Shown one piece after another: positions 1 through 6,444 of a DNA stretch of 7,379 nucleotides. The stretch comes from an uncultured Oscillospiraceae bacterium (lineage in GTDB: Bacteria > Bacillota > Clostridia > Oscillospirales > Acutalibacteraceae), in contig USQH01000068.1 in assembly GCA_900556765.1 (NCBI GenBank), positions 1 through 7,379 on the forward strand. Reading direction: 5' to 3'. Each line of letters opens with the position of its first letter. Position 1 is the stretch's first letter. A program made the translations under genes and the position numbers. The notes beneath the pieces are model-generated. The model did no database searches, was not told where the DNA came from, and was given only the letters and a program-made list of their open reading frames with translations.

Positions 1-480
1 ATGCATGGAGGTACAGGTGACAATCAGGTCGCCCACACCGGCCAGTCCGGCCAATGTCTCCCGCTGCGCGCCCAGAGCCATTCCAAGCCGCGCCACCTCC
101 GCAAGGCCACGCGTCATCAGCAGCGCCTTGGTGTTGTCGCCGTAACCCATGCCGTCGCACACGCCGGCGCACAGCGCAATCACGTTTTTGAATGCCGCGC
201 CAAGCTCTACGCCCACGGGGTCAGGGCTTGTATAAACGCGCAGCCGGTCGCACATAAAGGCAGACTGAACCTTCTCTGCAAGCACCCGGTCCTTACAGGC
301 CGCCACAATGCCGGTCGGGATTCCACGGCTGACCTCCTCCGCGTGGGACGGCCCGGAGAGCGCTACGACGTTTTTCCCCGTCTCCTGAGAGACGATCTCC
401 GACATTCGGCAGCCGGTTCCCTCCTCGATTCCCTTGGTCACGGAAACAAGCACCGTATTCTCCGATAAGTTGCTTGTAAG
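1..480 (-). pseudogene. gpsA: GpsA (glycerol-3-phosphate dehydrogenase), N-terminal half missing
   Basis: GpsA reduces dihydroxyacetone phosphate to sn-glycerol 3-phosphate for phospholipid synthesis in the cytoplasm. The minus-strand frame reads NLSENTVLVSVTKGIEEGTG near 470-420, then SGPSHAEEV, PDPVGVELGAAFKNVIAL (with the conserved Lys of the KNVIA motif), DGMGYGDNTKALLMTRGLAE and GVGDLIVTCTS, all hallmark GpsA blocks in order without a break. It runs off the left edge inside the C-terminal domain. The 5' side is abnormal: homology starts at about residue 100 of the usual ~330-residue protein, an in-frame TAA stands at about 487, and there is no start codon or ribosome site. The GxGxxG NAD-binding half is not found in any frame to the right. 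The fragment looks more GC-rich than its neighbours. It is either a truncated copy, with the functional gene elsewhere, or an assembly or recombination junction. Family identity is very secure. Confidence 0.93.
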
Positions 481-586
481 TGTCGTGAATTATTTTAAGC
501 TACATTGAGCGTGCACTTAACTTGAAGCGCAGCGAAGTTTGCTTAATTTTTCCGACATGATCAGACACGGCTTGACGCATCACACC

Positions 587-611
587 TGCATCTCCGTGCT
601 GTACAGATGCA
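587..611. repeat. Inverted repeat, 7-bp perfect arms
   Basis: TGCATCT (587-593) and AGATGCA (605-611) are perfect reverse complements around an 11-base loop. The loop side contains the start of the 8-base palindrome CTGTACAG (599-606). There is no T-run on either side, so it is not a standard intrinsic terminator. Function unknown. Confidence 0.6.
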
Positions 612-661
612 CCGTCCCGACAGCACCCTTCCGAATACCGATGGCACAAGCAGGAACGAGT

Positions 662-676
662 CGGACTACGAGTCCG
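662..676. repeat. Tight hairpin CGGACT-ACG-AGTCCG
   Basis: Six-base perfect arms enclose a three-base loop, 35 bases beyond the stop of the reductase gene in its direction of transcription. It could stabilise or end that transcript, but no U-tract follows on the minus strand, so the terminator reading is weak. Confidence 0.55.
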
Positions 677-710
677 CATCCCTCTGAAATTGTTTTCAAA
701 ATCAGTTATT

Positions 711-1637
711 TCATTTCAGGTACCGCCCACACTCTTTTTCAAGCTCTTTCCATGCCGAATATTCCGCGCCGTTTTCGTCGAAAAAGCATTTCAGATCCCG
801 GTTTAGCGCGCTCATTTCATCGACCGCATTCATCGCGTGATCCGAGGCACAAATTTTTCCGAGACTTGTCGCACACATGAGCTTGAAGAAACGTAGGCAG
901 GTCTTGCGATACGCAGCGCCTTCGAACTCCGCATCCGCCTTCGGCAGAATCTCGTGTCCGGCGTTTCGGATGGCGCGGTAGCCCTCAATGTTGGCGTCAA
1001 TCAGCCTGTTCAGATACGCCGTGTTACCCTTAAGCTTTTTCAGGTTGCCATCTGTTTTGTAGCAGGCAAATGCCGCTGGAATCACAAACGCCGCGTGGCA
1101 AAGAAGGTAGTCTTCCATATTCGGCTCATAGACCACCTTGTATTTTGTGCCGCTGAAAATTTGCCCGATCAACTGCTCGTTTGAGGATGCACCCGAGAGC
1201 TGACCAATGGTAATTTTTTTAAGATCAATAGATGCCACATGGTTGCTTTCCCGATGGCCGGCCGAAAGCGCAAAGGCAAACATTACATTTTTTTCCGGCA
1301 GCAAAGCGTCAAGCGCTTTTGCACGCACATTGTTGCCGACAAAGACAATGTTTTTCGTTCGGCTCGCCCGCAAATCATCCATGATCGCGCCAAGTTGCGT
1401 ATAGCGCATGACAACAAAGATCACGTCGTATGCATCGTCCGGCCTCAGCTCGGTCACCACCGGGATCCGGCTAACCGAAACGCGAGGCGAAAACTTATCC
1501 TTGATCCGCAATCCGTTCTTTTGAATCTTCTCCGCCCAGGTTCCCCGTGCCAGCAATGTGACATTTTTTCCGGCACGGAATAGATTTCTTGCAAGATTGC
1601 AGCCCAACACGCCTGCGCCAAATACTAAAATTTTCAA
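711..1637 (-). CDS. Ketopantoate reductase-family (ApbA/PanE-like) oxidoreductase
   Basis: 308 residues, the usual length for 2-dehydropantoate 2-reductase-like proteins. The N-terminus MKILVFGAGVLGCNLARNL carries the Rossmann GxGxxG at residues 7-12. LLAR follows at 28-31, where Arg normally contacts the NADP 2'-phosphate, and FVGNN is at 99-103. The C-terminal half is helical, as in the family. The start is TTG at 1637, set by AGGAG nine bases upstream; no better start fits the motif. In true PanE, and in related clostridial proteins as I recall them, a catalytic Lys sits after the second domain begins (W-x-K or WLKxH). Here the matching segment is EDYLLCHAAF (175-184) with Leu at 179, so ketopantoate reduction is doubtful. 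It lies 22 bases after the ZIP gene and is probably co-transcribed with it. I call the superfamily, not panE. It is likely an NAD(P)-binding protein of unknown substrate. Confidence 0.85.
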   Translation of the reverse strand: MKILVFGAGVLGCNLARNLFRAGKNVTLLARGTWAEKIQKNGLRIKDKFSPRVSVSRIPVVTELRPDDAYDVIFVVMRYTQLGAIMDDLRASRTKNIVFVGNNVRAKALDALLPEKNVMFAFALSAGHRESNHVASIDLKKITIGQLSGASSNEQLIGQIFSGTKYKVVYEPNMEDYLLCHAAFVIPAAFACYKTDGNLKKLKGNTAYLNRLIDANIEGYRAIRNAGHEILPKADAEFEGAAYRKTCLRFFKLMCATSLGKICASDHAMNAVDEMSALNRDLKCFFDENGAEYSAWKELEKECGRYLK

Positions 1638-1659
1638 TTTTGTCCACTCCTTTTTTTAT

Positions 1660-2436
1660 TTATCCCAATGCAACATCCAGCATCATCATCACACTGAACC
1701 CGACCGCGAAGAACATCGTCCCGATATTGGAATGCTCTCCCTGCGACATTTCGGGAATCAGCTCCTCCACCACAACATAGAGCATCGCACCGGCAGCAAA
1801 GCTCAAAAGATAGGGCAGTGCCGGTATCACAAGCTGTGCGGCAATCAGTGTCAGCACGGCACCAATAGGCTCCACTACTCCCGAAAGTACGCCTCCGAGA
1901 AAAGCCTTGCCTTTTCTCTCTCCTTCAACCATGAGCGGCATAGATATAATCGCTCCTTCGGGAAAATTCTGAATCGCAATTCCGAGAGACAAGGCAAGCG
2001 CGCTTGTTGCAGTGATCTGCGTATTTTCCGCAAGAAACCCCGCATACATCACGCCGACCGCCATTCCCTCCGGAATATTATGCAGTGTTACTGCCAAAAC
2101 CATCATGGTCGTACGCCTGAGTTTGGTTTTCGGTCCTTCCGCCTGATCGCTTCCGACGTGTAGGTGCGGAATCAAATGATCAAGTGCCAGCAAAAACAGC
2201 ACACCGACCCAAAAGCCGATAAATGCCGGAAGAAACGAAAGTGTCCCCATCATCTCTGACTGCTCTATCGCCGGAATCAAAAGACTCCAGACCGAAGCGG
2301 CAACCATCACACCGGCGGCAAACCCCGAAAGTGCACGCTGAACCATATCGCCGAGTGACTTTTTCATAAAGAACACGCATGCCGCACCGAATGTTGTTCC
2401 GAGAAAAGGAATCAGTATTCCAAAAAAAGTCTCCAT
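1660..2436 (-). CDS. ZIP-family divalent metal transporter (GufA/ZupT-like)
   Basis: A membrane carrier expected to import Zn2+ or other divalent cations (Fe2+, Mn2+). Counting from ATG 2436 (258 residues), the signature HNIPEG in TM4 is at 119-124 and the paired QNFPEG in TM5 at 156-161, the two metal-binding half-sites of the ZIP pore. EPIG (189-192) and EELIPE (224-229) follow in later helices. The TM3-TM4 loop is short, with a His-containing segment DHLIPHLHVG at 86-95. About eight hydrophobic segments are visible, as usual for the family. A TTG two codons upstream would also be in frame, but it lies in the six-base space between AAGGAG and ATG 2436, so ATG is the better start. A 114-base gap separates it from the hydrolase upstream, so it may have its own promoter. 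The substrate metal cannot be read from the sequence. Confidence 0.93.
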   Translation of the reverse strand: METFFGILIPFLGTTFGAACVFFMKKSLGDMVQRALSGFAAGVMVAASVWSLLIPAIEQSEMMGTLSFLPAFIGFWVGVLFLLALDHLIPHLHVGSDQAEGPKTKLRRTTMMVLAVTLHNIPEGMAVGVMYAGFLAENTQITATSALALSLGIAIQNFPEGAIISMPLMVEGERKGKAFLGGVLSGVVEPIGAVLTLIAAQLVIPALPYLLSFAAGAMLYVVVEELIPEMSQGEHSNIGTMFFAVGFSVMMMLDVALG

Positions 2437-2488
2437 TTTCAACTCCTTATATCACAAAAGCAAGGGTGTAGCCACTAAATGCAGTTTC

Positions 2489-2534
2489 TCCGCGCGGAAT
2501 TTGCAAGACATTCGGGCAAGTCATGCATTGCAAA
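2489..2534. promoter_or_regulatory. Palindromes upstream of the ZIP gene (possible control region)
   Basis: In the 114 bases before the transporter gene lie a 10-base perfect palindrome TCCGCGCGGA (2489-2498) and a long-loop inverted repeat TTTGCAA (2500-2506) / TTGCAAA (2528-2534). On the minus strand TTGCAA could serve as a -35 box, but no convincing -10 follows at 17 bases. Binding by a metal-responsive repressor is only a guess; neither palindrome matches a Zur, Fur or MntR box that I can recognise. Confidence 0.3.
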
Positions 2535-2550
2535 CCTTTTTTGGCGTTTT

Positions 2551-3318
2551 TCAGCATATTATGCTTTTCACAAGCTCCGCCCACTGCTCCGGGTAACAAG
2601 CCAGCAGCTCTTCATGCTGCATATCCTGCTCGTGGATCACCGAATGGGCAAAATGCTGTTCATAACGGGCACGGTACTTTTCGCCCATTTTCAGCGCATA
2701 GAAAATATGAATTTCCGTGCTCGGAATGTTGATCTTATCCGGCAGAGGCGTAATAAGATCGGAATAAAACTGATTTTTACAGCTCTGCTTCGTCATATAT
2801 GGCCGTGCGCCGCCAAACATTTTCATAAACGCCTTCACATAATCGCCCATTTGCGCCGTGTGTTTTTCCATCTGCTTTTGCAGGAAGCGGCTTTTGAACC
2901 TGCCGTCCCGTATCAGCGGATAAATCATGGGCAGTAACAGATCGGTCTGCAGCTTTGCTGCAAACTTCGACGACTGATCCAGATCGGAACTTCCCAAAAT
3001 GCCGTAGTCCATATGGATGTTTTTCCTTGCAGCCAGCAGCCCGACGAACGAGCCGCCCAGGGAGCAGCCGTAAGCCGCCCGTATGTGCCCGTCACATTCT
3101 TCCCTAATATAGGCTTCGATTTTTTCCGTTTCCTCTATCATAGTCGGAAATTCCGTTCGCTCCGTTTCGTCAAAGCCGTCATAGCTGACGCAGAGAACAC
3201 GGCAGTCCGTTTCGAGCAGCGGAATCACATGCCCGAAGTTGCCCTTCCAATGGCAGCAGGTGCCGGGCAATAGCAAAATGACCGGCGCGGTCTCTTTTCC
3301 GAAGGCATATATCTTCAT
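2551..3318 (-). CDS. Alpha/beta hydrolase, intact paralogue
   Basis: 255 residues, a soluble serine hydrolase (esterase, lactonase or acyl hydrolase class; substrate unknown). The strand-turn LLLPGTCCHW (15-24) is the oxyanion-hole region. The nucleophile elbow GCSLGG puts Ser at 86. The C-terminal HIFYALKMGEKY (204-215) lies at the usual place of the acid residue, and MQHEELLACYPEQW (233-246) supplies the likely catalytic His at 235. A helical cap insertion spans about 115-190. The acid is not obvious, because the usual Asp of the xGxxD turn is absent; Glu213 or Asp187 might serve. The gene starts with an ATGA overlap on the stop of the MBL gene upstream, so the two are translationally coupled. 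It is related along its whole length to the broken hydrolase at 4184-4965: same N-terminus (MKIYAFG versus MKYF-x-FG) and Ser at the same position. Confidence 0.87.
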   Translation of the reverse strand: MKIYAFGKETAPVILLLPGTCCHWKGNFGHVIPLLETDCRVLCVSYDGFDETERTEFPTMIEETEKIEAYIREECDGHIRAAYGCSLGGSFVGLLAARKNIHMDYGILGSSDLDQSSKFAAKLQTDLLLPMIYPLIRDGRFKSRFLQKQMEKHTAQMGDYVKAFMKMFGGARPYMTKQSCKNQFYSDLITPLPDKINIPSTEIHIFYALKMGEKYRARYEQHFAHSVIHEQDMQHEELLACYPEQWAELVKSIIC

Positions 3319-4178
3319 CGTCCCACGCCCTTCAAATACCCGCTTTTGGCGTTTTCTTCGGTGTCATCCGATTCGTCATAGGCATCGTAGGGCGCGGTCG
3401 GATCGTGGACTTTCTTCTTAAAAGGCGAGCAGAGCTTATCTTTGTGGGCAAAGGCAAACTTGAAATTGTCCGTCCAGCCGGTGTGACCGGTGATGAACAG
3501 CGGCTGCGCACCCATCTTCTTCAGCTTAGCCTCCAAAATAGCAAGGGACTTGACCGCCAGCTTGTTGTCCTCCGCAAGCGCGGAAATAAAGCTGTAGCCG
3601 CCGTCCGCGCCGAACCACAGTGTGTCTCCGGTAAACAGATACTTGTCGTCAACAAGATATACCATATGTCCCCATGTGTGACCCGGGACGAGGAAGCATT
3701 TGATCTTGATATCCTCAATACGCAGGACTTCACCGTCCTTGAGCAGCCGCTTTTTGTTGTTGACCGTCACCTGCGGCAGCTTGTAGAGGTGATAGATCAC
3801 CTTGCGACGTACCTCGCCGGTAAGATAGCGGTTTTCGGTCTCCCCTATGTACAGCTTTGCCTTTTTGAAAAGTCCCGGACTGTCGGCCTCGACCGCGCCG
3901 ACATGGTCGGTGTCCTGATGGGTAATAAGAATGTGGCGTATATTCTTCGGGTCGATGCCCAGCCATCCCATTTTTTCGGCAAGGCGGTCGTAATTATAGC
4001 CTGCATCGATCATTATAGTCGTGTCGCCCTTGCGGTAGAAGAAGATGTTCGCCACCCATTCACGCACGCAGGCGACATTTTCGTCGATCCAGCCGGTGTT
4101 CAGCGGCTTGAAAATCTCCTTGCCACGGTACATTTTACTCATTTCTTTTTTCTGAAATTCGGTTGCCTTTTTTGACAT
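3315..4178 (-). CDS. MBL-fold (metallo-beta-lactamase superfamily) hydrolase
   Basis: 287 residues from ATG 4178. Metal-site motifs appear in the expected order: MIDAG with Asp58, THQDTDHVG (HxDxDH, 87-92), VPGHTWGH with His167, TGDTL with the bridging Asp185, and ITGHTGWTD with His232. The second His of the usual HxHxDH is Asp, resembling the HxExDH variant of flavodiiron proteins, so the metal may not be zinc. Likely reactions are hydrolysis of a thioester, lactone or phosphodiester; the sequence does not say which. A GTG nine bases upstream (4187) is in frame, but it is part of the ribosome site AGAGGTG, so ATG is chosen. The upstream hydrolase pseudogene ends 5 bases before this start and the downstream hydrolase overlaps it by 4, so all three form one transcription unit. 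The C-terminal ~40 residues (Lys-rich, then acidic) look disordered. Confidence 0.92.
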   Translation of the reverse strand: MSKKATEFQKKEMSKMYRGKEIFKPLNTGWIDENVACVREWVANIFFYRKGDTTIMIDAGYNYDRLAEKMGWLGIDPKNIRHILITHQDTDHVGAVEADSPGLFKKAKLYIGETENRYLTGEVRRKVIYHLYKLPQVTVNNKKRLLKDGEVLRIEDIKIKCFLVPGHTWGHMVYLVDDKYLFTGDTLWFGADGGYSFISALAEDNKLAVKSLAILEAKLKKMGAQPLFITGHTGWTDNFKFAFAHKDKLCSPFKKKVHDPTAPYDAYDESDDTEENAKSGYLKGVGR

Positions 4179-4183
4179 ATATA

Positions 4184-4965
4184 TCACCTCTCAAGAGAGC
4201 GCCGATGCGCTGCCTGTACTTCTTTTGAAAATTCTTCGGGATGCTCTCCCGCCAATGTGCCGCGCCCCATATTCGGAAAGACTTTATAGGTGAATTTGCA
4301 GCCCTTGTCCTGCCATTCCTTGATATGTTTTGCCAGCTTCTTTTCCGTAGAGCTTTTGATCCCATGCCAGACATACATATCGGTTCTTGCAAACAGCGAA
4401 AGATCTTTATGCCGCCCAATCATACACTTATCCTGATTTATCCGGCTGCGCCATGTAGCATCCCTGTATACGATACGGTCAAAGGATTCCGAGGTGCGAT
4501 CCATCATTTGCAGACGATCTTTTTACGTATGGATCCCGCCTTACCGATGAGCTGATAGGCAAAACCGGTGAGGAAGAACAAATAGATTTTCTGCAAGGCA
4601 GGACTTTTGATGTCCGCGTAGTCCATGGTCGGTATGCCGTCGGCAATGGTCGTCGTGATGGTCAGCCGCTCGTCCGCAAGAACATCCATTAAAACAAAGC
4701 AGCCGTAGGAGACGCCGTAGAGAATGTCGATCTTCACACCGTAATGCTCTATGATATAGTCGCTGAGTATCTTTGCTTCGTCCCGCGTGGATTTGAACTC
4801 CGTCTCCGGCTCCTCCGGATTGAAGCCGTCGCAGGCAACCAGCACTATATGATATACCTTAGCCATTTCCTGTGCCACCGGCAGCGCACCGCGATAGCAT
4901 ACACCGCCGCCGTGGAGCATTACCATCAGCTCCTAGTTTTCTGTTCCGAACTAAAAATACTTCAT
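4184..4965 (-). pseudogene. Alpha/beta hydrolase paralogue, disrupted (two TAG, frameshift, His lost)
   Basis: The original gene starts at ATG 4965 behind GGAGAG (spacing 5). It then reads MKYF*FGTEN*ELMVML, with TAG codons at 4953-4951 and 4935-4933. This matches the intact paralogue (MKIYAFGKETAPVILLL) residue for residue. With this start the nucleophile Ser of GVSYGC falls at 86, exactly as in the intact copy. The frame ends in TGA at 4506-4504 after KKIVCK. Homology continues in the -1 frame from ATG 4507 (MMDRTSESFDRIVYRDA... then TDMYVWHGIK) to TGA at 4184, consistent with loss of one base near 4507. The catalytic His context, MGHG in relatives as I recall them, is MGRG here (codon CGC, about 4260), so the His is Arg. 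Total length of about 260 codons is normal. A downstream start at ATG 4926 could give a 140-residue product lacking the N-terminal strand, which is unlikely to be active. Confidence 0.88.
4185..4191 (-). promoter_or_regulatory. Ribosome binding site AGAGGTG that fixes the MBL start
   Basis: On the minus strand AGAGGTG is followed by six bases and then ATG at 4178. The upstream in-frame GTG at 4187 is contained in this site, so it cannot be its own start. The TGA of the preceding hydrolase pseudogene overlaps this site. Confidence 0.75.
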
Positions 4966-5046
4966 ATCATCTCTCCGATACAATGATTTTGTTGAATATA
5001 TTACAGGTAAGTCCGGGAAACCGTAAGGCGGCTCCTTGCGTCAATA

Positions 5047-5763
5047 TCACTTTACATCATGCATTTTCGATTGTCTGCCCGCCCAAACTGCATTAGCGAT
5101 CATCCAAATGCACAGCGCCACATTGCCCGAGCCCTGACTCAGGACAAAGTCCCATGTCGAAACCTCTGCGCCGAGCGCCTGACGGATATCCGGAATCAGC
5201 ATAAACACGATCTGAAAAACGATCATATGAAACACAAACATCCACCGCGGCAGAACGGTTTTCTTTGTTATCACCGCAAAGGCGCTTGCGAGAATCAGCA
5301 AAACCATTCCCGCATAGGCAATCAACATAGCCGGCATCAGTCTATCGTACTGCGCCTGTATCAGCGCAGTTGTTTCTTCCCGCCCGATAAGCGAAGACAG
5401 TGTACTCGTCCAGTCGGCAAGGCTGCCGATAAAGAAGTGCAGCGCTCCGGCTGTGGCTATGTAGATCACACCGCCTGCGAGAATTGCCGAGCGGGTCTTG
5501 CGGTACTGCGGCTTTATTTGCCGATAGGATACGCGCACGCTGAAAAATCCGAGTGCCATACCGCAAAGCCCCGTTGCAAGCAGCAGCGGCAGTCTCCACT
5601 GTTCCCACGACCCATTCAGATACGCCTCCCGCACAAACAGTCCGCTGTCGTCGGGGCTTGCCGATATTATGCTCAAACACAGGTCACCGACAAGCATCAA
5701 AAACGCTCCGAGGGCACCGAGCACAGAATCCCTTTTGTAGTTTTTTAATTCCCCCAAATCCAT
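5047..5763 (-). CDS. Six-helix integral membrane protein (DUF6796-like by recall)
   Basis: 238 residues from ATG 5763. Hydrophobic segments lie at about 14-35, 57-78, 93-115, 142-166, 173-193 and 203-228, with loops carrying conserved-looking motifs: GDLCLSII (26-33), SGLFVREAYLNGSWEQWRLP (40-59), IKPQYRKTR (83-91), HFFIGSLADWTSTLS (109-123) and LSQGSGNVALCIWMIANA (208-225). I associate this pattern with the clostridial DUF6796 group, but from memory only. Function is unknown; transport or sensing of a small hydrophobic compound is a guess from the TetR neighbour. An ATG eight codons upstream (5787) is in frame, but GGGGGA sits nine bases before ATG 5763, which favours the shorter form. The palindrome at 5788-5807 lies 24 bases upstream of the start and probably controls it. 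The hydrolase/MBL cluster follows after 81 bases without a clear terminator. Confidence 0.8.
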   Translation of the reverse strand: MDLGELKNYKRDSVLGALGAFLMLVGDLCLSIISASPDDSGLFVREAYLNGSWEQWRLPLLLATGLCGMALGFFSVRVSYRQIKPQYRKTRSAILAGGVIYIATAGALHFFIGSLADWTSTLSSLIGREETTALIQAQYDRLMPAMLIAYAGMVLLILASAFAVITKKTVLPRWMFVFHMIVFQIVFMLIPDIRQALGAEVSTWDFVLSQGSGNVALCIWMIANAVWAGRQSKMHDVK

Positions 5764-5787
5764 ATTCCATGTTCCCCCGTTTAACAT

Positions 5788-5807
5788 CGGTTAGTAAGTG
5801 CTAACCG
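5788..5807. promoter_or_regulatory. Likely TetR-type operator CGGTTAG-TAAGTG-CTAACCG
   Basis: Seven-base perfect arms (5788-5794 and 5801-5807) flank a six-base centre. On the coding strand it reads GGTTAGCACTTACTAACC, a size and form typical of TetR-family operators. It sits between tetR and the membrane protein gene, just upstream of the latter's ribosome site. I see no strong -35/-10 pair around it, so the promoter it would block is uncertain. Confidence 0.65.
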
Positions 5808-5818
5808 TAATGCTTTTG

Positions 5819-5840
5819 AAAAGCCGCCATGCGGCAGCTT
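5819..5840 (-). terminator. Possible weak intrinsic terminator after tetR
   Basis: Read on the minus strand, AAGCTGCC-GCAT-GGCGGCTT forms an eight-pair stem (one U-G wobble) with a four-base loop, eight bases after the tetR stop, followed by only two further T before a C. The stem is acceptable but the U-tract is short, so partial read-through into the membrane protein gene is likely. Confidence 0.4.
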
Positions 5841-5847
5841 ACGCTTT

Positions 5848-6426
5848 TTATGAGAATAATTCAGTACAGGCGCTGTGCACCAATAAATTCAGCACCTGCG
5901 GATAAAGCGCACCGATTTGCTCCTTGTGGGAAATTGTTAAAATCAGCCCACGCACCGTAGCAGTCGCCAGTTCCATTTCGCCCTTTGGGATAAGTTCGTT
6001 TTCTTCGAGCAGGGCACGAATATGCGTTTCATCATCGTGATAGTGCTCTGCTTTAATGTTTTCGGGAAGTCTTTGCAAAAGCGCTGCCACATCGTTTTCG
6101 ATAAAGGTCATTACTCCTGTATCCGACATCCGCCTGCAAACGGCGAGAATGGCAGCTGCTGCACGCTCCGCTGGTAACAAGATAATATTATCGTGAAGGG
6201 CACGGTCGGCAACTTCATAGAGTTCGGTATGAATATCTTCAAGGACTGCAAAAAACAGAAGTTCTTTGGATTCGTAGAATTTATAAAAAGAACCTTTGGA
6301 GATTCCTACCGCCTGCGTTAACTGTTCAACAGAAGTTTTTCGCATCCCTAACATGACAGCACAACGCCGCGTTTCTTTGAGCAGAGCCTTACGAATCTGT
6401 TCTGTTTCAAAATCTGAAAAAGCCAA
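5848..6426 (-). CDS. TetR/AcrR-family transcriptional regulator
   Basis: 192 residues, typical for the family. The N-terminal helix-turn-helix is TSVEQLTQAVGISKGSFYKF (31-50) followed by YESKELLFF, the classic TetR recognition-helix pattern (G-I-S-K-G-x-F-Y-x-x-F-x-x-K-E-L). The remainder is an all-helical ligand-binding and dimerisation domain with no family-specific signature, so the inducer is unknown. The start is TTG at 6426: AGGAGG lies seven bases upstream and the protein begins normally from there. The gene has its own sigma-A promoter (6473-6501) with a palindrome over the start site, which suggests autorepression. The membrane protein and hydrolase genes downstream are the likely regulon. 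It ends in TAA and appears intact. Confidence 0.93.
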   Translation of the reverse strand: MAFSDFETEQIRKALLKETRRCAVMLGMRKTSVEQLTQAVGISKGSFYKFYESKELLFFAVLEDIHTELYEVADRALHDNIILLPAERAAAAILAVCRRMSDTGVMTFIENDVAALLQRLPENIKAEHYHDDETHIRALLEENELIPKGEMELATATVRGLILTISHKEQIGALYPQVLNLLVHSACTELFS

Positions 6427-6433
6427 ATCTACG

Positions 6434-6439
6434 CCTCCT
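6434..6439 (-). promoter_or_regulatory. Consensus ribosome site AGGAGG deciding the tetR TTG start
   Basis: AGGAGG on the minus strand is followed by seven bases and TTG at 6426. No ATG lies nearby in this frame, so the rare start is supported by the site. Confidence 0.8.
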
Positions 6440-6444
6440 ATTAA

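Larger units (their letters stand above)
481..710. other. Non-coding, hairpin-rich spacer between truncated gpsA and the reductase gene
   Basis: No recognisable gene occupies these 230 bases. The open frames present are short, lack ribosome sites and match no family I know; the minus strand has a short frame ending LVPACAIGIRKGAV...TEMQV then TGA, which I cannot identify. The stretch holds two clear inverted repeats (listed separately), a third one overlapping the reductase stop (CTGAAAT 684-690 with ATTTCAG 713-719), and AACTT...AAGTT at 520-540. It begins exactly where GpsA homology stops, so it probably marks one side of a rearrangement. It could be a structured RNA, a recombination-site remnant or plain debris; the sequence alone does not decide. 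Confidence 0.55.

Noticed and set aside
1..468. Plus-strand open frame of 155 codons at the left edge
   Set aside because: The minus strand here encodes unmistakable GpsA motifs; the plus frame is a shadow.
481..710. tRNA, riboswitch or CRISPR repeat in the spacer
   Set aside because: There is no cloverleaf, no recognisable riboswitch core and no regularly spaced direct repeats.
539..880. Plus-strand open frame across the spacer and the end of the reductase gene
   Set aside because: Half of it is antisense to the reductase C-terminus, and it has no start context or recognisable domain.
2489..2534. Zur, Fur or MntR box before the ZIP gene
   Set aside because: The palindromes there do not match any of these consensus sequences as I know them; kept only as an unnamed control region.
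3405..4175. Long plus-strand open frame (256 codons) opposite the MBL gene
   Set aside because: It is the antisense shadow of a gene with complete MBL motifs; its own translation shows no domain and no ribosome site.
4500..4515. Programmed -1 frameshift or translational coupling joining the two hydrolase halves
   Set aside because: There is no X-XXY-YYZ slippery heptamer at TGC-AAA-TGA, and two TAG codons plus the lost His already mark the gene as decayed.
5059..5748. Plus-strand open frame of 229 codons opposite the membrane protein gene
   Set aside because: It is rich in Arg, His and Cys with no family features, as expected for the complement of a hydrophobic coding sequence.
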